Below the pieces are notes generated by a model. The model saw only the letters and a program-made list of their open reading frames with translations, did no database searches and was not told the DNA's origin. Source: Cyrtodaria siliqua (lineage: Eukaryota; Mollusca; Bivalvia; Adapedonta; Hiatellidae). From it: a stretch of DNA of 64,000 nt. Shown here piece by piece: positions 20,833-32,289 of this stretch. How positions within the stretch are numbered: position 1 is the first letter of the stretch; every line of letters begins with the position of its first letter. Location of the stretch: positions 1-64,000 of the forward strand of contig JAWPHD010007106.1 of NCBI GenBank assembly GCA_037043455.1. The letters are read 5' to 3'. A program made the position numbers and the translations under genes.

Positions 20833-21540
20833 AGGGAGTAAAGTATACAGGGAGGAGAAACGGGTTCATAAACGCTCTAGTTAATTGATTTATGTTGTCA
20901 CGCTAGTACACCGCCATTTACTATTTTATCGATACAGGTAAATCAATCGTAAGTTACATTTGAAAAGTTCAAATTTCAGCCAACATCTCAAAATAGGCAG
21001 TTTTTACAGTCACTTTTTTACAGCTTCCTGTTTTAATCAACATCACGAAATTACCTTCTTGACAAAGATAAATATGACTACTATTCACTTTTTGTTATTA
21101 TTAATGCCTAATATAACCCGTACTTCGTATCTGGTTTGCAATAGCTCTGGACCATTTGAAAATCTGAAAAATTAAATATTTCATCACCACTTTTTAGGCT
21201 TTGTCTTATAATCACCACCGTGAAATTACCTTCTTGACACAGATAAATATGTCTACTATTCACTTTTTGTTATTATTAATGCCTAATATAACCCGTAGTC
21301 TCGTATCTCGTTTGCAATAGCTGTCACCATTTTTTATTTGGGGGCGAGTGGCGCCATCTTTATGAATAAATAATACTTAAATGTTTACATTTCGCACCTT
21401 TATTGAGTTTGTAAGTGTAATAATTTATAAGAATATGCTGTTTTTTACACACGCGCACAACAACGGGAAGTAGTGAAACACGCGCAACAACATAAAACAG
21501 CTAAACGGTCCGTGTCTCCTCCCTGTATACTTTACTCCCT
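20833..21540. mobile_element. Nested element or internal inverted pair
   Basis: AGGGAGTAAAGTATACAGGG continues with AGGAGA (from about 20831) and has a perfect inverted copy ending near 21540 (TCTCCTCCCTGTATACTTTA...). About 26 bp of perfect match over a ~708-bp span inside a hAT element suggests a second transposon inserted into the first. Confidence 0.65.
21037..21325 (+). repeat. Two-copy direct duplication (~184-bp period)
   Basis: GAAATTACCTTCTTGACA, TACTATTCACTTTTTGTTAT and TAATGCCTAATATAACCCGT occur in both 21040-21150 and 21222-21325 with a few substitutions. Confidence 0.9.
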
Positions 21541-21733
21541 GCTTAATCGGAATTTATTTAAGGTTCACGGCCTCAAACTCAGATTAACATACACATGTTA
21601 TACTTCACATTGACTGACCGATTATAACCGATGATTGATCGGTTACATTCAAACCGATTTTAACCGATGATCGATTGTAAATTTCAACGGTTGAACCGAT
21701 TGCCCATCACTAGAAATAGTAGCCTCTAATTTG

Positions 21734-22821
21734 CAGTCTGCGAAATTAGCGGTTGTCCGGGACAACCACGTGTTCCCACTTTGGTTGTCCGATCGGACAA
21801 CCAACATTTCTGAAAGCGCAAAGCTATTTGTCAATCAAAACAAGTATGAAAGTCGAACAGGAAACACGATTTCATTGAGGTGACACCGGTTTAAACGCTA
21901 TGAGGAATTGATCAATTAATTGTATCCCTCTATGGAAGGTCACAACACGTCATGACCTCTTTTTTCGGATTTTGCCGAATTCTTTATTTTGTATAGAACA
22001 ACCAATCGGAACTGCCTCGTCCGATTCCGTCACTTGGGAATCCACATTTACCGAGTACGGAAATTTGCAAAGAGTTCCGATCGATAGAACAATGGAAAGT
22101 TACAAGAATAAAATAAACATCAATATGCTAATTTAGCGCATGCGTCGGTTAAAAACGTGTTTCCGGTTGTCACAAAATGTCAATGTTGCGTTACATGTGG
22201 TTAACCAGTGCTGGTAAACCAGTGAATAAACTAATAAAAATAATCCAAACAAGAGTCAAGAAAGCGTTGCGAAGCCACAAGAGACAAAATTGTTTCTTCT
22301 TGGAAAGTTGGTTGTCGAGTGGCTTAAATGGTAAAATGCAGTGCACTTGGTGCACAGAATCTGGATTAGACACTGATGGTTCCTTTGTAAAGGGGTGTTC
22401 TAGCATTTGGATTGACACTATAAAAAAAACATGAACAGTAAAAAACTCATGTAAAATTAGCTTTACAGAAAAGGGTGCCCAATGTTTCTGAAAGCCCTGC
22501 TGCTGCTACTGCCCTATACAAGCTGAAACAGGCAGATTATTCCCGACTTGCTATTAAATTTAGAACGGCACATGCGATAGCCAAGTACCACAAACTTGTC
22601 AGAGAAGGACATAGACAATCTTCTTTCTTTGTGTACAAAAGAATGAATAAATATTGTGAAGACATCTTGTTTTGCTTTGTTTACATATATCATTAGAGTA
22701 ATAAAGCCTTCAGTTTTTAAAAGAAACATTTCGGGCAACCACTTTTCCTTTCGGGCAACCAAAAGTTGATGGAATGGTTGCCCGACGGACAACCAAGTCC
22801 AACAGTTAATTTCGCAGACTG
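21734..22821. mobile_element. hAT-like element, 1.09 kb, TSD AATTTG
   Basis: CAGTCTGCGAAATTA at the left is exactly inverted at the right (TAATTTCGCAGACTG). AATTTG flanks both sides (21728-21733, 22822-22827). Subterminal GGTTGTCCG and CGGACAACC motifs are repeated. The interior keeps part of a hAT transposase (22177-22690) but is far too short for the whole enzyme. It lies only 13 bp from the target duplication of the previous hAT. Confidence 0.85.
22177..22696 (+). pseudogene. hAT transposase N-terminal fossil (BED-type finger)
   Basis: The first frame (22177-22434) carries MQCTWCTESGLD, SFVKGCSSIWIDTIKK; a one-base shift then gives KHEQ-stop-KTHVK and continues into NVSESPAAATALYKLKQ, DYSRLAIKFRTAHAIAKYHK (second frame, from 22475). 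CTWC plus the two spaced histidines form a BED/C2H2-type DNA-binding finger, and FRTAHAIAK is the conserved segment that follows it in ZNF862/KIAA1586-like hAT proteins. The RNase-H catalytic region is missing, so only the DNA-binding end remains. Confidence 0.75.
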
Positions 22822-22842
22822 AATTTGTGGTTATATTGGTTA

Positions 22843-22960
22843 CCCGGTGAGCTGTTGGTAGAGCACTCGGCTGTAAGCGAGGAGTCCTAGGTTCGAGTCA
22901 TGTAAGTTGCATCTGCCGCATTTTTTTCCCTGGTTTACTTTATTAGTGACGATAATTCAG
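22843..22960 (+). mobile_element. tRNA-headed SINE, first of a close pair
   Basis: GTTGGTAGAGCACTCGGC and the B-box-like GGTTCGAGTC give a tRNA-like head. The anticodon stem cannot form five pairs, so it is not a working tRNA. The head is followed by TGCCGCA, T7, CCCTGGTTTACTTTATT, also present in the next copy. Confidence 0.65.
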
Positions 22961-23059
22961 TGAACGCGGGATTGAGGCACGGGGTCTGGAAAGACTGGTA
23001 GAGCTGGATCAGCTCTTAAAAAGTAATGGAGGAAGGATTGTGGTGATACTGGGTATCCA

Positions 23060-23190
23060 GTGGCCCCGTTAGCACAGTTAGTACAGGTAGAGCACTCACC
23101 CTGTAAGTGAGGGGTCCCGTGTTCGAGTCTCGTACCGGCTGCACTTTTTCCCCTTGGGTTTACTTTACTTCAATATTAAAGAATCAATAA
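23060..23190 (+). mobile_element. tRNA-headed SINE, second of a close pair
   Basis: GGTAGAGCACTCACCCTGTA has a good anticodon stem (CTCAC/GTGAG) and a TGT triplet at the anticodon position (threonine-like, but base 33 is C). It has B-box GTGTTCGAGTCTCG, then GGCTGCA, T5, CCCC, GGGTTTACTTTA. The D-arm region is altered by an insertion. Confidence 0.65.
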
Positions 23191-23241
23191 AAGGCTTTGT
23201 TTGAATACAAGAGGTCAATGACCTTGAAGCTCCACTGATAG

Positions 23242-23583
23242 CAGTGTTTTTTTATGCCTAATTTGGGGCCGAAATTCGGCCCCATTCACAAATCCAAAAA
23301 GTATCCTTTTTTCACAATTATATATATCCCAAAAATTCACAATCTGAAAAAATAATATTTTTTTTTTTGGTAAATACAGACCAGTAAGGATACTGGTGTC
23401 AAAACTAGTCTATATTTACTGAAAAACAAAACTTAAAACCAAGGGATATTAAACTGTGAAAATAAAAGTGAAAAAAGTTTATTTCTCTTTTGTTATAATA
23501 TTTCACAATTTTCACAATTTCTAGAAAAATGCCGCTATTTTTCACAATGGCATGGGCACAGGATGCATTCACAAAACACATAA
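23242..23583. mobile_element. Second copy of the CAGTG hAT-like MITE, inverted
   Basis: Reverse-complement match to 6678-7001, including TAATTTGGGGCCG, GGTAAATACAGACCAGT and ATGCCGCTATTTTTCACAA. The right end lacks the last bases. It sits between two copies of AAGAGGTCAATGACCTTGAA (23211 and 23586). Confidence 0.85.
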
Positions 23584-23585
23584 AA

Positions 23586-25880
23586 CAAGAGGTCAATGAC
23601 CTTGAAGCTCTACTGATTGATTTTGATTTCAGGAAGTAGTCGCTACAAACTTGTTTTTTGAAAATATAGTTTTAGCAGTGGCGGCCATCTTGAATTTCCG
23701 GCCGACCTGAAATTTTGCTAGGATCAATTAGACATCAAGAGCAACATTCCTGTGAAGTTTCATGAAAATCCGTCACGTAGTTTCAGAGGAGTAGTCGCTA
23801 CAAGTTTTCATTTTATAACTCTATGTAAACAAAGATGGCCGCTGACAGCCATGTTTAACATCGAATCAAACTAATTTTTGACAAGAACCAACATCATGTC
23901 ATGCTGATCATTTTAGAAAACGTCCCATATCAATATCACTTATAGTTTTCAAGAAGAAGTCGCTACAAACTTATTTTATTAAAAATCTATTTTTTGGCTG
24001 TGGCGGCCATCTTGAATTTCTGGCCGATCTGAAATTTTGCTATGATCAATAAGACATTAAGAGCAACAATCCTGTAAAGTTTCATGAAAATCCGCCAAGT
24101 AGTTTCAGAGGAGTAGTCGCTACAAGTTTTTACTATATAACTCTATGTAAACAAAGATGGCCGCTGGGAGGCATGTTTAACGTCGCATCAAAACTATTTT
24201 TGACAAGGACCAACATCATGTCATGCTGATCATTTTAGAAAAAGTCCCATATCAATATCACTTATAGTTTTCAAGAAGTAGTCGCTACAAACTTATTTTT
24301 TAACAAGAGGTCAATGACCTTGAAGCTCTACTGATTGATTTTGATTTCAGGAAGTAGTCGCTACAAACTTGTTTTTTGAAAATTTATTTTTAGCCGTGGC
24401 GGCCATCTTGAATTTCCGGGCCGACCTGATATTTTGCTTGGATCAATTAGACATCAAGAGCAACATTCCTGTGAAGTTTCATGAAAATCCGTCAAGTAGT
24501 TTCAGAGGAGTAGTCGCTACAAGTTTTCATTATATAACTCTATGTAAACAAAGATGGCCACTGACAGCCATGTTTAACATCGAATCAAAACGATTTTTGA
24601 CAAGGACCAACATCATGTTGATCATTTTAGAAAATGTCCCATATCAATATCACTTATAGTTTTCAAGAAGTACCGTAGTCACTACAAACTTGTATTTTGA
24701 AAATCTATTTTTAGCCATGGCGGCCATCTTGAATTTCCGGCCGACCTGAAATTTTGCTAGGATCAATAAGACATCAAGAGCAACATTCCTGTGAAGGTTC
24801 ATGAAAATCCGTCTAGTAGTTTCAGAGGAGTAGTCGCTACAAGTTTTCATTATATAACTCTATGTAAACAAAGATGGCTACTGGCAGCCACGTTTAACAT
24901 CGAATCAAAATAATGTTCGTCTCGGATTACCATCATGTCATGCTGATCATTTCAGAAAAAGTCCCATATCAATATCACTTATAGTTTTCAAGAAGTAGTC
25001 GCTACAAATTTATTTTTTAAAAATCTATTATTAGCTGTGGCGGTCATCTTGAATTTCTTGTCGATCTGAAATTTTGCTAGGATCAATTAGACATTAAGAG
25101 CAATATTCCTGTAAAGTTTATGAAAATCCGCCAAGTAGTTTCAGAGGAGTAGTCGCTAGAAGTTTTTACTATATAACTCTATGTAAACAAAGATGGCCGC
25201 TGGCAGCCATGTTTAACGTTGAATCAAAACGATTTTTGACAAGGACCAACATCATGTCATGCTGATCATTTTAGTAAAAGTCCCATATCAATATCACTTA
25301 TAGTTTTCAAGAAGTAGTCGCTACAAATTTATTTTTTAAAAATCTATTTTTAGCAGTGGCGGCCATCTTGAATTTCCGGGCCGACCTGATATTTTGCTAG
25401 GATAAATTAGACATTAAGAGCAACATTCCTGTAAAGTTTCATGAAAATCCGCCAAGTAGTTTCAGAGGAGTAGTCGCTACAAGTTTTTACTATATAACTC
25501 TATGTAAACAAAGATGGCCGCTGGCAGCCATGTTAAACGTCGAATCAAAACAATTTTTAACAAGGACCAACATCATGTCATGCTGATCATTTTAGAAAAA
25601 GTCCCATATCAATATTACTTATAGTTTTCAAGAAGTAGTCGCTACAATCTTGTTTTTTAAAAACCTTTTTTTAGATTTGGCGGCCATCTTGGATTTCACA
25701 TCAACATGAATTTTTGATAGGATCAACTAGACTTCATGGGCAACATTTCTGTAAAGTTTCATGAAAATCCATTTAGTAGTTTCAGAGAAGTAGTCACTAC
25801 AAAAAAAAGTTTACGGACAGACAGACGGACGACGGACACCGCACCACGGCATAAGCTCTGCTGCTCTCTGATCAGTCGAG
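23586..25880. repeat. ~320-bp dimeric repeat array, main block
   Basis: GCGGCCATCTTGAATTTC-type marks at 23681, 24003, 24399, 24720, 25040, 25359 and 25680 give periods of about 320 bp. One 396-bp step contains an extra AAGAGGTCAATGACCTTGAA leader (24304). GTAGTCGCTACAA occurs twice per unit, so each unit is two related halves. The array ends in a GACAGACAGACGGACGACGG tract at 25812. No coding frame. Confidence 0.95.
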
Positions 25881-26420
25881 CCAAAAAACACTGGATAGAT
25901 TTTGATAGCTTGATCAGCCATTGGAACCTGTGAAATTTTATGGAAATAGTTTCAGAGAAGTAGTCGCCAAGTTGTTCCTATTATCACTCTATCTAAAAAA
26001 AATATGGTCGCATGTTTGACATAGAATCAATGAATTTTGTTTAGGACCAACTACATGTCATGCCAGTCATAGTAAAGGTTCCAAATCAATACCACTTATG
26101 TTTTTTGATAAGTAGTTGCCACAAACGAGTATTTAAGCTGTGGCAGCCATCTTGAATTTCCGGCCAACCTGATTTTTACTTAATGGAACTGACTGGACAT
26201 CAAAACCCTTTATTGTAAAGTTTTATAAGTCATTTTGGTAAGGTACCAAACCGCTTACGGTTTTAGAGAAGTAGTTGCCACAATATTGTATTTAATAAAT
26301 CTATTTTTAGACATGGTGGCCATCTTGAATTCTAGGCCAACCTGATTTTTACTTAGGACCAACTAGACATCAAGAGCAATATTCCTATATTCGTAAATAT
26401 TATGATTTATTATGCAACAT
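25881..26420. repeat. Decayed units of the 320-bp family
   Basis: GTGGCAGCCATCTTGAATTTC near 26142 and GTGGCCATCTTGAATTC near 26312 mark older, more diverged units. Confidence 0.7.
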
Positions 26421-26939
26421 TATATATTTTATCCTACTCTAAAGAATATATTTTCTTTCAGCTTATAAAAATGTCATAATGCTACCAAAAAGTTTAATTA
26501 TAAAACTCCCTTACAACATCAACCTTAGTATATCCTCTTTTATCTGCTCCTAATTACACTGTGGAATGTTACAGAAATGGAATGATCTGTATTCAGAAAT
26601 ATAGCAGGTGTGTGACCACGTCACAGGTCACACACAGGTCATGTTATGCAATTTATCCTGAGAATTATGTTACTATCAGTATCTCAGTAGATTTGCTCAT
26701 GTCTCTGGTTAAAGTTGGAAAATCAGAATTAAAATTAAATCTTAAAATCCTACAATTTGTTTTCAGTCTTTTTCTGAGAGTCAAAATACAAAGAGACTAA
26801 ATTCTTACCCTTCTATGAATGTATAATATAATATAATATAATATAATAATATAATGTCCTTTTAATTTGGACCCGTCCATTTGTAGTGCAAAGGGGTGTT
26901 TCGATCAAATGACTGATGAGCATCAAGACAGTTAAACCC
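26421..26939. other. AT-rich spacer with a TATAA microsatellite
   Basis: A pure ATATAAT/TATAA pentamer tract occupies about 26822-26857. A small duplicated CAGGTCACA(C) segment lies near 26620. A 79-codon frame at 26561 matches nothing I know. Confidence 0.5.
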
Positions 26940-28030
26940 TGATCAGCCTGCAAACATCATCCAAATCAATATCACTTATGTTTTTTGAGAAGAAGTCGCC
27001 ACAAAATCGCATTTTTTAAATCTATTTTTAACCATTGCGGCGATCTTGAATTTCCGACCGACCTGAATTTGTGCTAGGATCAACTAGACATCAAGAGCAA
27101 CATTCCTGTGAAATTTCATGAAAATCCGTCAGGTAGTTTCAGAAGAGTAGTCACTAAAAGTTTTCATTATATAACTCTATGTAAACAAAGATGGCTGCTG
27201 GCGGCCATATTTGATGTCGAATCAAATCAAAATAAATGGATCAACATCATGTCATGTTGATCATTTTAGAAAAAGTCCCATATCAATATCAATTATAGTT
27301 TTCAAGTAGTCACTAAAGACTTAAGACGTACCCCAAGGTTCTGTCTTCGGGCCAATTCTCTTTCTACTATACATAAATGACCTATTCAAAATAACTTTCG
27401 ACAAGGATCAACTTCATGTCATACTGATCATTTTAGAAAAAGTCCCATATCAATATCACTTATAGTTTTCAAAAAGTAGTCGCTACAATCTTGTATTTTG
27501 AAAATCTATTTTTATCCATGGCAGCCATCTTGAATTTCCGGCTGACCTGAAATTTTGCTAGGATCAATTAGACATCAAGAGCAACATTCCTGTGAAGGTT
27601 CATGAAAATTCGTCAAGTAGTTTCAGAAAAGTAGTCGCTACAAGTTTTCATTATATAAGTATTAACTCTATGTAAACAAAGATGGCCGCTGGCGGTCATG
27701 TTTAACGTCATATCAAAATAATTTTTGACAACGATCAACATCATTCCATACTGATCATTTTAGAAAAAGTCCTATATCTATATCACTTATAGTTTTCAAG
27801 AAGTACTCGCTACAACTTGTTTTTTGAAAATCTATTTTAAGCTGTGGCGGCCATCTTGGATTTCACATCAACATGAATTTTTGATAGGATCAACTAGACT
27901 TCATGTGCAACATTTCTGCAAAGTTTCATGAAAATCCATTTAGTAGTTTCCGAGTAGTCGCTACAATAAATGTTTACGGACGGACAGACAGACAGATGGA
28001 CGACGGAAACCGCACCACGGCATAAATTTA
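26940..28030. repeat. ~320-bp dimeric repeat array, third block
   Basis: About three units with the same words as 23586-25880, ending in GGACGGACAGACAGACAG near 27976. The block is interrupted at 27325 by a short reverse-transcriptase-like segment. Confidence 0.9.
27325..27392 (+). pseudogene. Reverse-transcriptase scrap (VPQGSVFGPILFLLYINDLF)
   Basis: About 65 bp reads DVPQGSVFGPILFLLYINDL, the B-domain signature (G/V-P-Q-G-S-x-L-G-P-x-L-F-x-x-Y-I-N-D-L) of Jockey/CR1-type and other LINE reverse transcriptases. Both sides are the 320-bp repeat. Only this motif is present. Confidence 0.7.
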
Positions 28031-28163
28031 ATGTTTTTTATTTTAATTTTTTTTTTAAAAACTAAGGCGACTTCTCAAATCTGAAATCTGCCTGCCACAC
28101 CCTCCTACTGAATGTAAAACTTGGGACGGATGGATAATGGGAACACTACAGTGCTTTGGGGGG

Positions 28164-28531
28164 TATTCATAACTTTCACATGAAATCATCAAAATAATTT
28201 GACCAATCAGTGATCAATAAAATAAAAAACCTCCACATTCTGGTAGGGGGTAAACTCGGGGTTTATCGTTGGTGCTCAACTGACTCTAGCCCTTTATAAA
28301 ACTTGTTTGTAGTGATAATTATATTAAAAGCTTTTTTTTTTTTATGTACATCTATGTATCTTCTTTTGGTGTTGTCTGATTTTAAAACACCAATATGGAT
28401 ACATTTAATTTAAATCATGGTCTAATATTTTCATATAGAGATTGAGGATAAAGTCCAAGTAAACCCCTCTATTTTCACCTACTGAATATCTCAACCTACC
28501 GGAAGTTGACCGGATGTGAAAGTTATGAATA
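28164..28531. mobile_element. 368-bp MITE-like inverted pair
   Basis: TATTCATAACTTTCACAT (28164-28181) is matched perfectly by the inverted 28514-28531. Outer bases are partly symmetrical (GGGGGG versus GGTTC). No target duplication was clear. Confidence 0.6.
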
Positions 28532-28539
28532 GAACCACT

Positions 28540-29892
28540 TGGCTAGGCTCTCGTTAACCATTCACCAAATCGCCATAGGTGAAAAGAAACCCGAACTGGC
28601 GAATGAAAATCGTAAGAAATACATATCAAATTCGCCAGACATCGGCGGTCTGGCGAATCCAAATTTCCGACCGATTTTGTCTAAAATCTCGGAAAATCCC
28701 GAATTCTAATACACAAAGTCTTTCACTGTTTATAAGCCACTACCCCGCTGGGTGTTGTTAGCTAATTAGCGACAATCAATTTGGACTGATAAACTAATTA
28801 TCGCAGTGTTTATTGAAGACCGCTGTCAAATTGTTGTGTGCGATAGACTCCGCCCACTGTTCCGCCTCTTGCTGTCAATCAACTGGTTTGTGACCCCGCG
28901 CTCAATATTATCCACATATTTAGCTGCGTTATCGAGCCGGGTAAAACATAAAAAATTGGCGCCCTCTAGCGGTCAAAATGGCGTTTCAAAACACAAAGTT
29001 TGGCAAAGTTTGCTTACGAATTAATAAGCTGGAGATGCCGGCGGTGTTTTTGAACTTTACGATCACTGATAAGACTAATTAGTTGTACACACGGTAGCGT
29101 AAACTGGAACAATGGCAAGTGTGAACCGATGTTTGATCGGCTGTCTCTGAATTGGGATAATTTATGGTTGAACAATCAACATGAAAAAATACAAAAGGTG
29201 CGCTTACCCAAAATATTGGTACAATTTTAGAATGAAGTGGCTTTTATTACTTACTCTGTGCATTATATTCGTGGTGTATGTAGCATTTCTGAATTTTGTC
29301 TCACAATGCAGCGCGATCTTTCTAGCTCTTTGGAACTCCTGTTAGTTGAACTTGTTTTATATGCCTCAGCTTAGCCTTACATTTTTAAATATATTTATTT
29401 TATTTCTATGAATGTTAGTAGGTATATTGAAAAACATTAAATGAAAATACTCAATGGTCTAATCAATGGTGACAAGAGTCTGTATTTTTATATTTTCTAC
29501 TATATATATATATGCATGCATTCATTCTGTCCTTTTTTAAATTTCAGGTGACAATTTTTAGAAATTAAAATAGCATTAAATTAAATACAATTTTTAAAAC
29601 TTTTTGAATATTGTACAGCTCCACTTGTAATTATAAGTAATTGTAAGCACTAAAGCAGAATGCATATGATGTGGACATATTGATACCCTATACATGTAGG
29701 TTAATAAAGCATACTTTTTTAACTTACTATTGATGTGTACGCAAACGCGAAGTTTTAGCGCCTCCAATTCGTTCAAAAATATCTCGGCAAAAGTCTGGCT
29801 AAAGACATTCTAATCTGGCTAAAGGAATTTTTAGGGCTTTAGCCAGATTTGGCTAAAGGGTTTAAAATCCTAGCGCTAGCCTAGCTTGGAAA
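28540..29892. mobile_element. Possible 1.35-kb DNA element, GGCTAGGCT ends
   Basis: TTGGCTAGGCTCTCG at 28540 and CGCTAGCCTAGC at 29874-29885 are weakly inverted. Near the left end, GTCTGGCGAAT motifs repeat; near the right, several AGTCTGGCTAAAG / TTTGGCTAAAG motifs. Around 28958-28977, GCGCCCTCTAGCGG resembles a CTCF-type site. No protein was recognised inside. Confidence 0.35.
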
Positions 29893-30369
29893 AGATGTTA
29901 ATTTTAAAATGAAAGGAAAATGTTTATTTAATTTCTGATTTAGATTTAACGTTTTAGTTGTATGATAGAACAATTTCTAAAATTATTGTTCTGAAACTGT
30001 CATTTTTTATTAGGCGTTTTTGCACCAATATAATTTACATAATTTCATTTTTAATATCCTTAAAAGTGCCAAACTTCAACAAGTTACCTTAATTGATAAT
30101 TGCATTTTGACTTAAAAGTTGTGTCCCTAACATTTGTTAAAACAGCAAATATTTATTTCTGAGTTTATTGTGACAGTATGAATTGTTCGTTTCAAAAACA
30201 CACTTCATTCAGGTAGTATAGAATCATTTTTTCTGAGAGGTGTTGCACATAGTGATATATTTTGCATGGAAAAATGTCCCAAATAATTTCACCGTTGAAT
30301 AAATGTATGCTTATATCATGATATATCTTCAAGCCTGGGAAGTTTTAAATATATGAGATGAGAAAAATG
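29893..30369. other. No gene recognised
   Basis: AT-rich. GGTAGTATAGAATCATTTTT near 30213 echoes the ends of the foldback that follows. Confidence 0.35.
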
Positions 30370-31215
30370 AATTTAAACAGGAAAAGATTCTTTACTACCA
30401 ATGATTCTATACACCCCAAAGCACTGTATTATGTCCGCTCCACATTGGTAGGTAGGCCGCATGTTTTTCAAATTTTCAAAAAATCAAAGTAGAATTTAAT
30501 TCATTAGAAAGAGACATTGTTTTCACAAGATGTTTAGTAAAAAAAAAAATACTTTTAAAAAAATTGCAAAAAGTAAAAAAAATCAATAAAAAGTAAAAAA
30601 AAATCTTCCCACCCCTGGGGTTCTTTAACCCCTTTGCGCTCTTTTGCGCGACCCTTGATTGTAATAAAATCTAATATATTCATGAAGAGGACATGTGCAC
30701 CTTTGTTTTGAAATTTGACACATGGTTTTCAATGTATTTTTTAGTTTAAAGTTCATCTTTTAGTGTTTTTAGCAGAAACAAATCGAGGGAATGTCAAAAC
30801 ATGCGGCCTACCTAACACTGGTGGTGGGGCATACACAATTATATCAAAGTCACGTGTGTTCGTTTTGCAGAACGTCTTTTTTTGCGGTGAATTTTACGCG
30901 GTGAAAAGTTAAACTTTTCAAACCTTATTTGTGCATCACATAGACCTACAGGGTAGCAAATACAGTACATTATGATAATTGGCCATTAATAATCAAAAGT
31001 TATCAATTACCTTCTTATAAACTTTCTAAAATCTATTTTTTTCCGACGAAACACATCCGGTGTCCATCGTCTGCTGTTTGAAAGGAATATTCCAGAGAGA
31101 ACTCTGACGTAATACCAGAAATGAGCTGAAATGACCCTAAATGAACTCAGACGAACCCATCTACAGTGCATAGAAGGGTCATCGGTAGTAAAGAATCATT
31201 TTCTGTTTAAATTTA
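30370..31215. mobile_element. Foldback-like element with two nested inverted pairs
   Basis: The outer pair is AGATTCTTTACTACCAATGA (from about 30385) against its inverted match ending near 31195 (GGTAGTAAAGAATC). The inner pair is TAGGTAGGCCGCATGTTTT (about 30450) against AAAACATGCGGCCTACCTA (about 30797). The centre has GCGCTCTTTTGCGCGA. No coding sequence. Confidence 0.6.
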
Positions 31216-32289
31216 ATTCTGTTCATGTCACATGTGTTTTAGATTATTTTTTAAAAGTGTCTTCTTTTTAAAATCGATCTAGTCATAATATAAGTAAACT
31301 TGTTAAAGTTGTGCACTTCTAGGGGATACTTTATGCAGTAACTTGAGTAATTTAATTAATACATCAGTTATACAGTATATCATTAGAACTGGCATTTTCA
31401 GTGATAAATAAAACTACTTTAATTTTGAAAATCGGGTGAGAAATGAATATTTTACAACCAAAATGATTTTTTGATGGGGCTTTCCTTGTTCAGTGGTGGC
31501 ACAGCAGAAAATTAAGAAACAATTTAAAACCATTTTTGGATAAAAATTCTAAAAATAAATATTTTTTAAATTTTTAATGCAGCAGAATTTTGCATTGAAA
31601 ATGTTCCATCAAAAACAACTCGCGCATGAATTTTTTATTTCTCAACCGATTTTGAAAAGTAAGGTATTTTTATTTACCACTAAAAATGTCTGTTTCACTG
31701 ACATACAACTTATTTAGGTAGTAGATTAATTTTATCTTAAAAGACCAAAAACCCTTTGGCTGAAACAAGAGCTTCAAACAATAACCTCTTGTTACTTCAC
31801 TGATGTACTGGAATCATGTAATTATATTGACAATATTGATGCAAAATTACAATCACAGTTATAGGACAATAATTTCAGAAACTGAGGACAATAATTTCAG
31901 AAACTTTGTTAACACACAACTTAAAAGGGTAAATATTAATTTAATCAAGGCAACCTTGAAATATGTACCAAACATTAAAATAAGCACCTCGCTGCATTAA
32001 AGGGACACTGTCCATAATTTAGCAGATATTGAGCATAACCAAATAACTGTCTGACTTTTATTCAGTGAAATACATAAGCATAGACCCAAAGAAGTCGGTA
32101 GTAATATATTCGTGAGTTTGAAAAATAAAAGTAGTTAAGAAAGGGCAAGATATTGGCAAGGTGTGTTATTTTGACATTATTACATATCTTTTTCCAGAAT
32201 GTAAAGGTTTAGTTTGTTTGCTAGTGGTTGATACTAACAAAAAAAAAGAGAGAACAAACTGATGATAACTGAAAGAAAGTACCTCTGTA
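31216..32289. other. No gene; short duplication and a GGGACA repeat end
   Basis: AGGACAATAATTTCAGAAAC occurs twice in tandem (31863 and 31884). TTAAAGGGACACTGTCC near 31996 matches a TIR-like motif also seen at 43160 and 63306. Confidence 0.4.

Larger units (their letters stand above)
20569..21712. mobile_element. Non-autonomous hAT element, 1.14 kb
   Basis: Left end TAGTGATGTACCGATTAATC and right end GATTGCCCATCACTA are inverted matches. Subterminal CGATCATCGGTTA motifs repeat on both sides. Flanking 8-mers GAACTAGT (20561-20568) and GAAATAGT (21713-21720) agree at 7 of 8 positions, the hAT target length. No transposase was seen. It contains a nested inverted pair (20833-21540) and a duplicated block. 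Confidence 0.85.
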
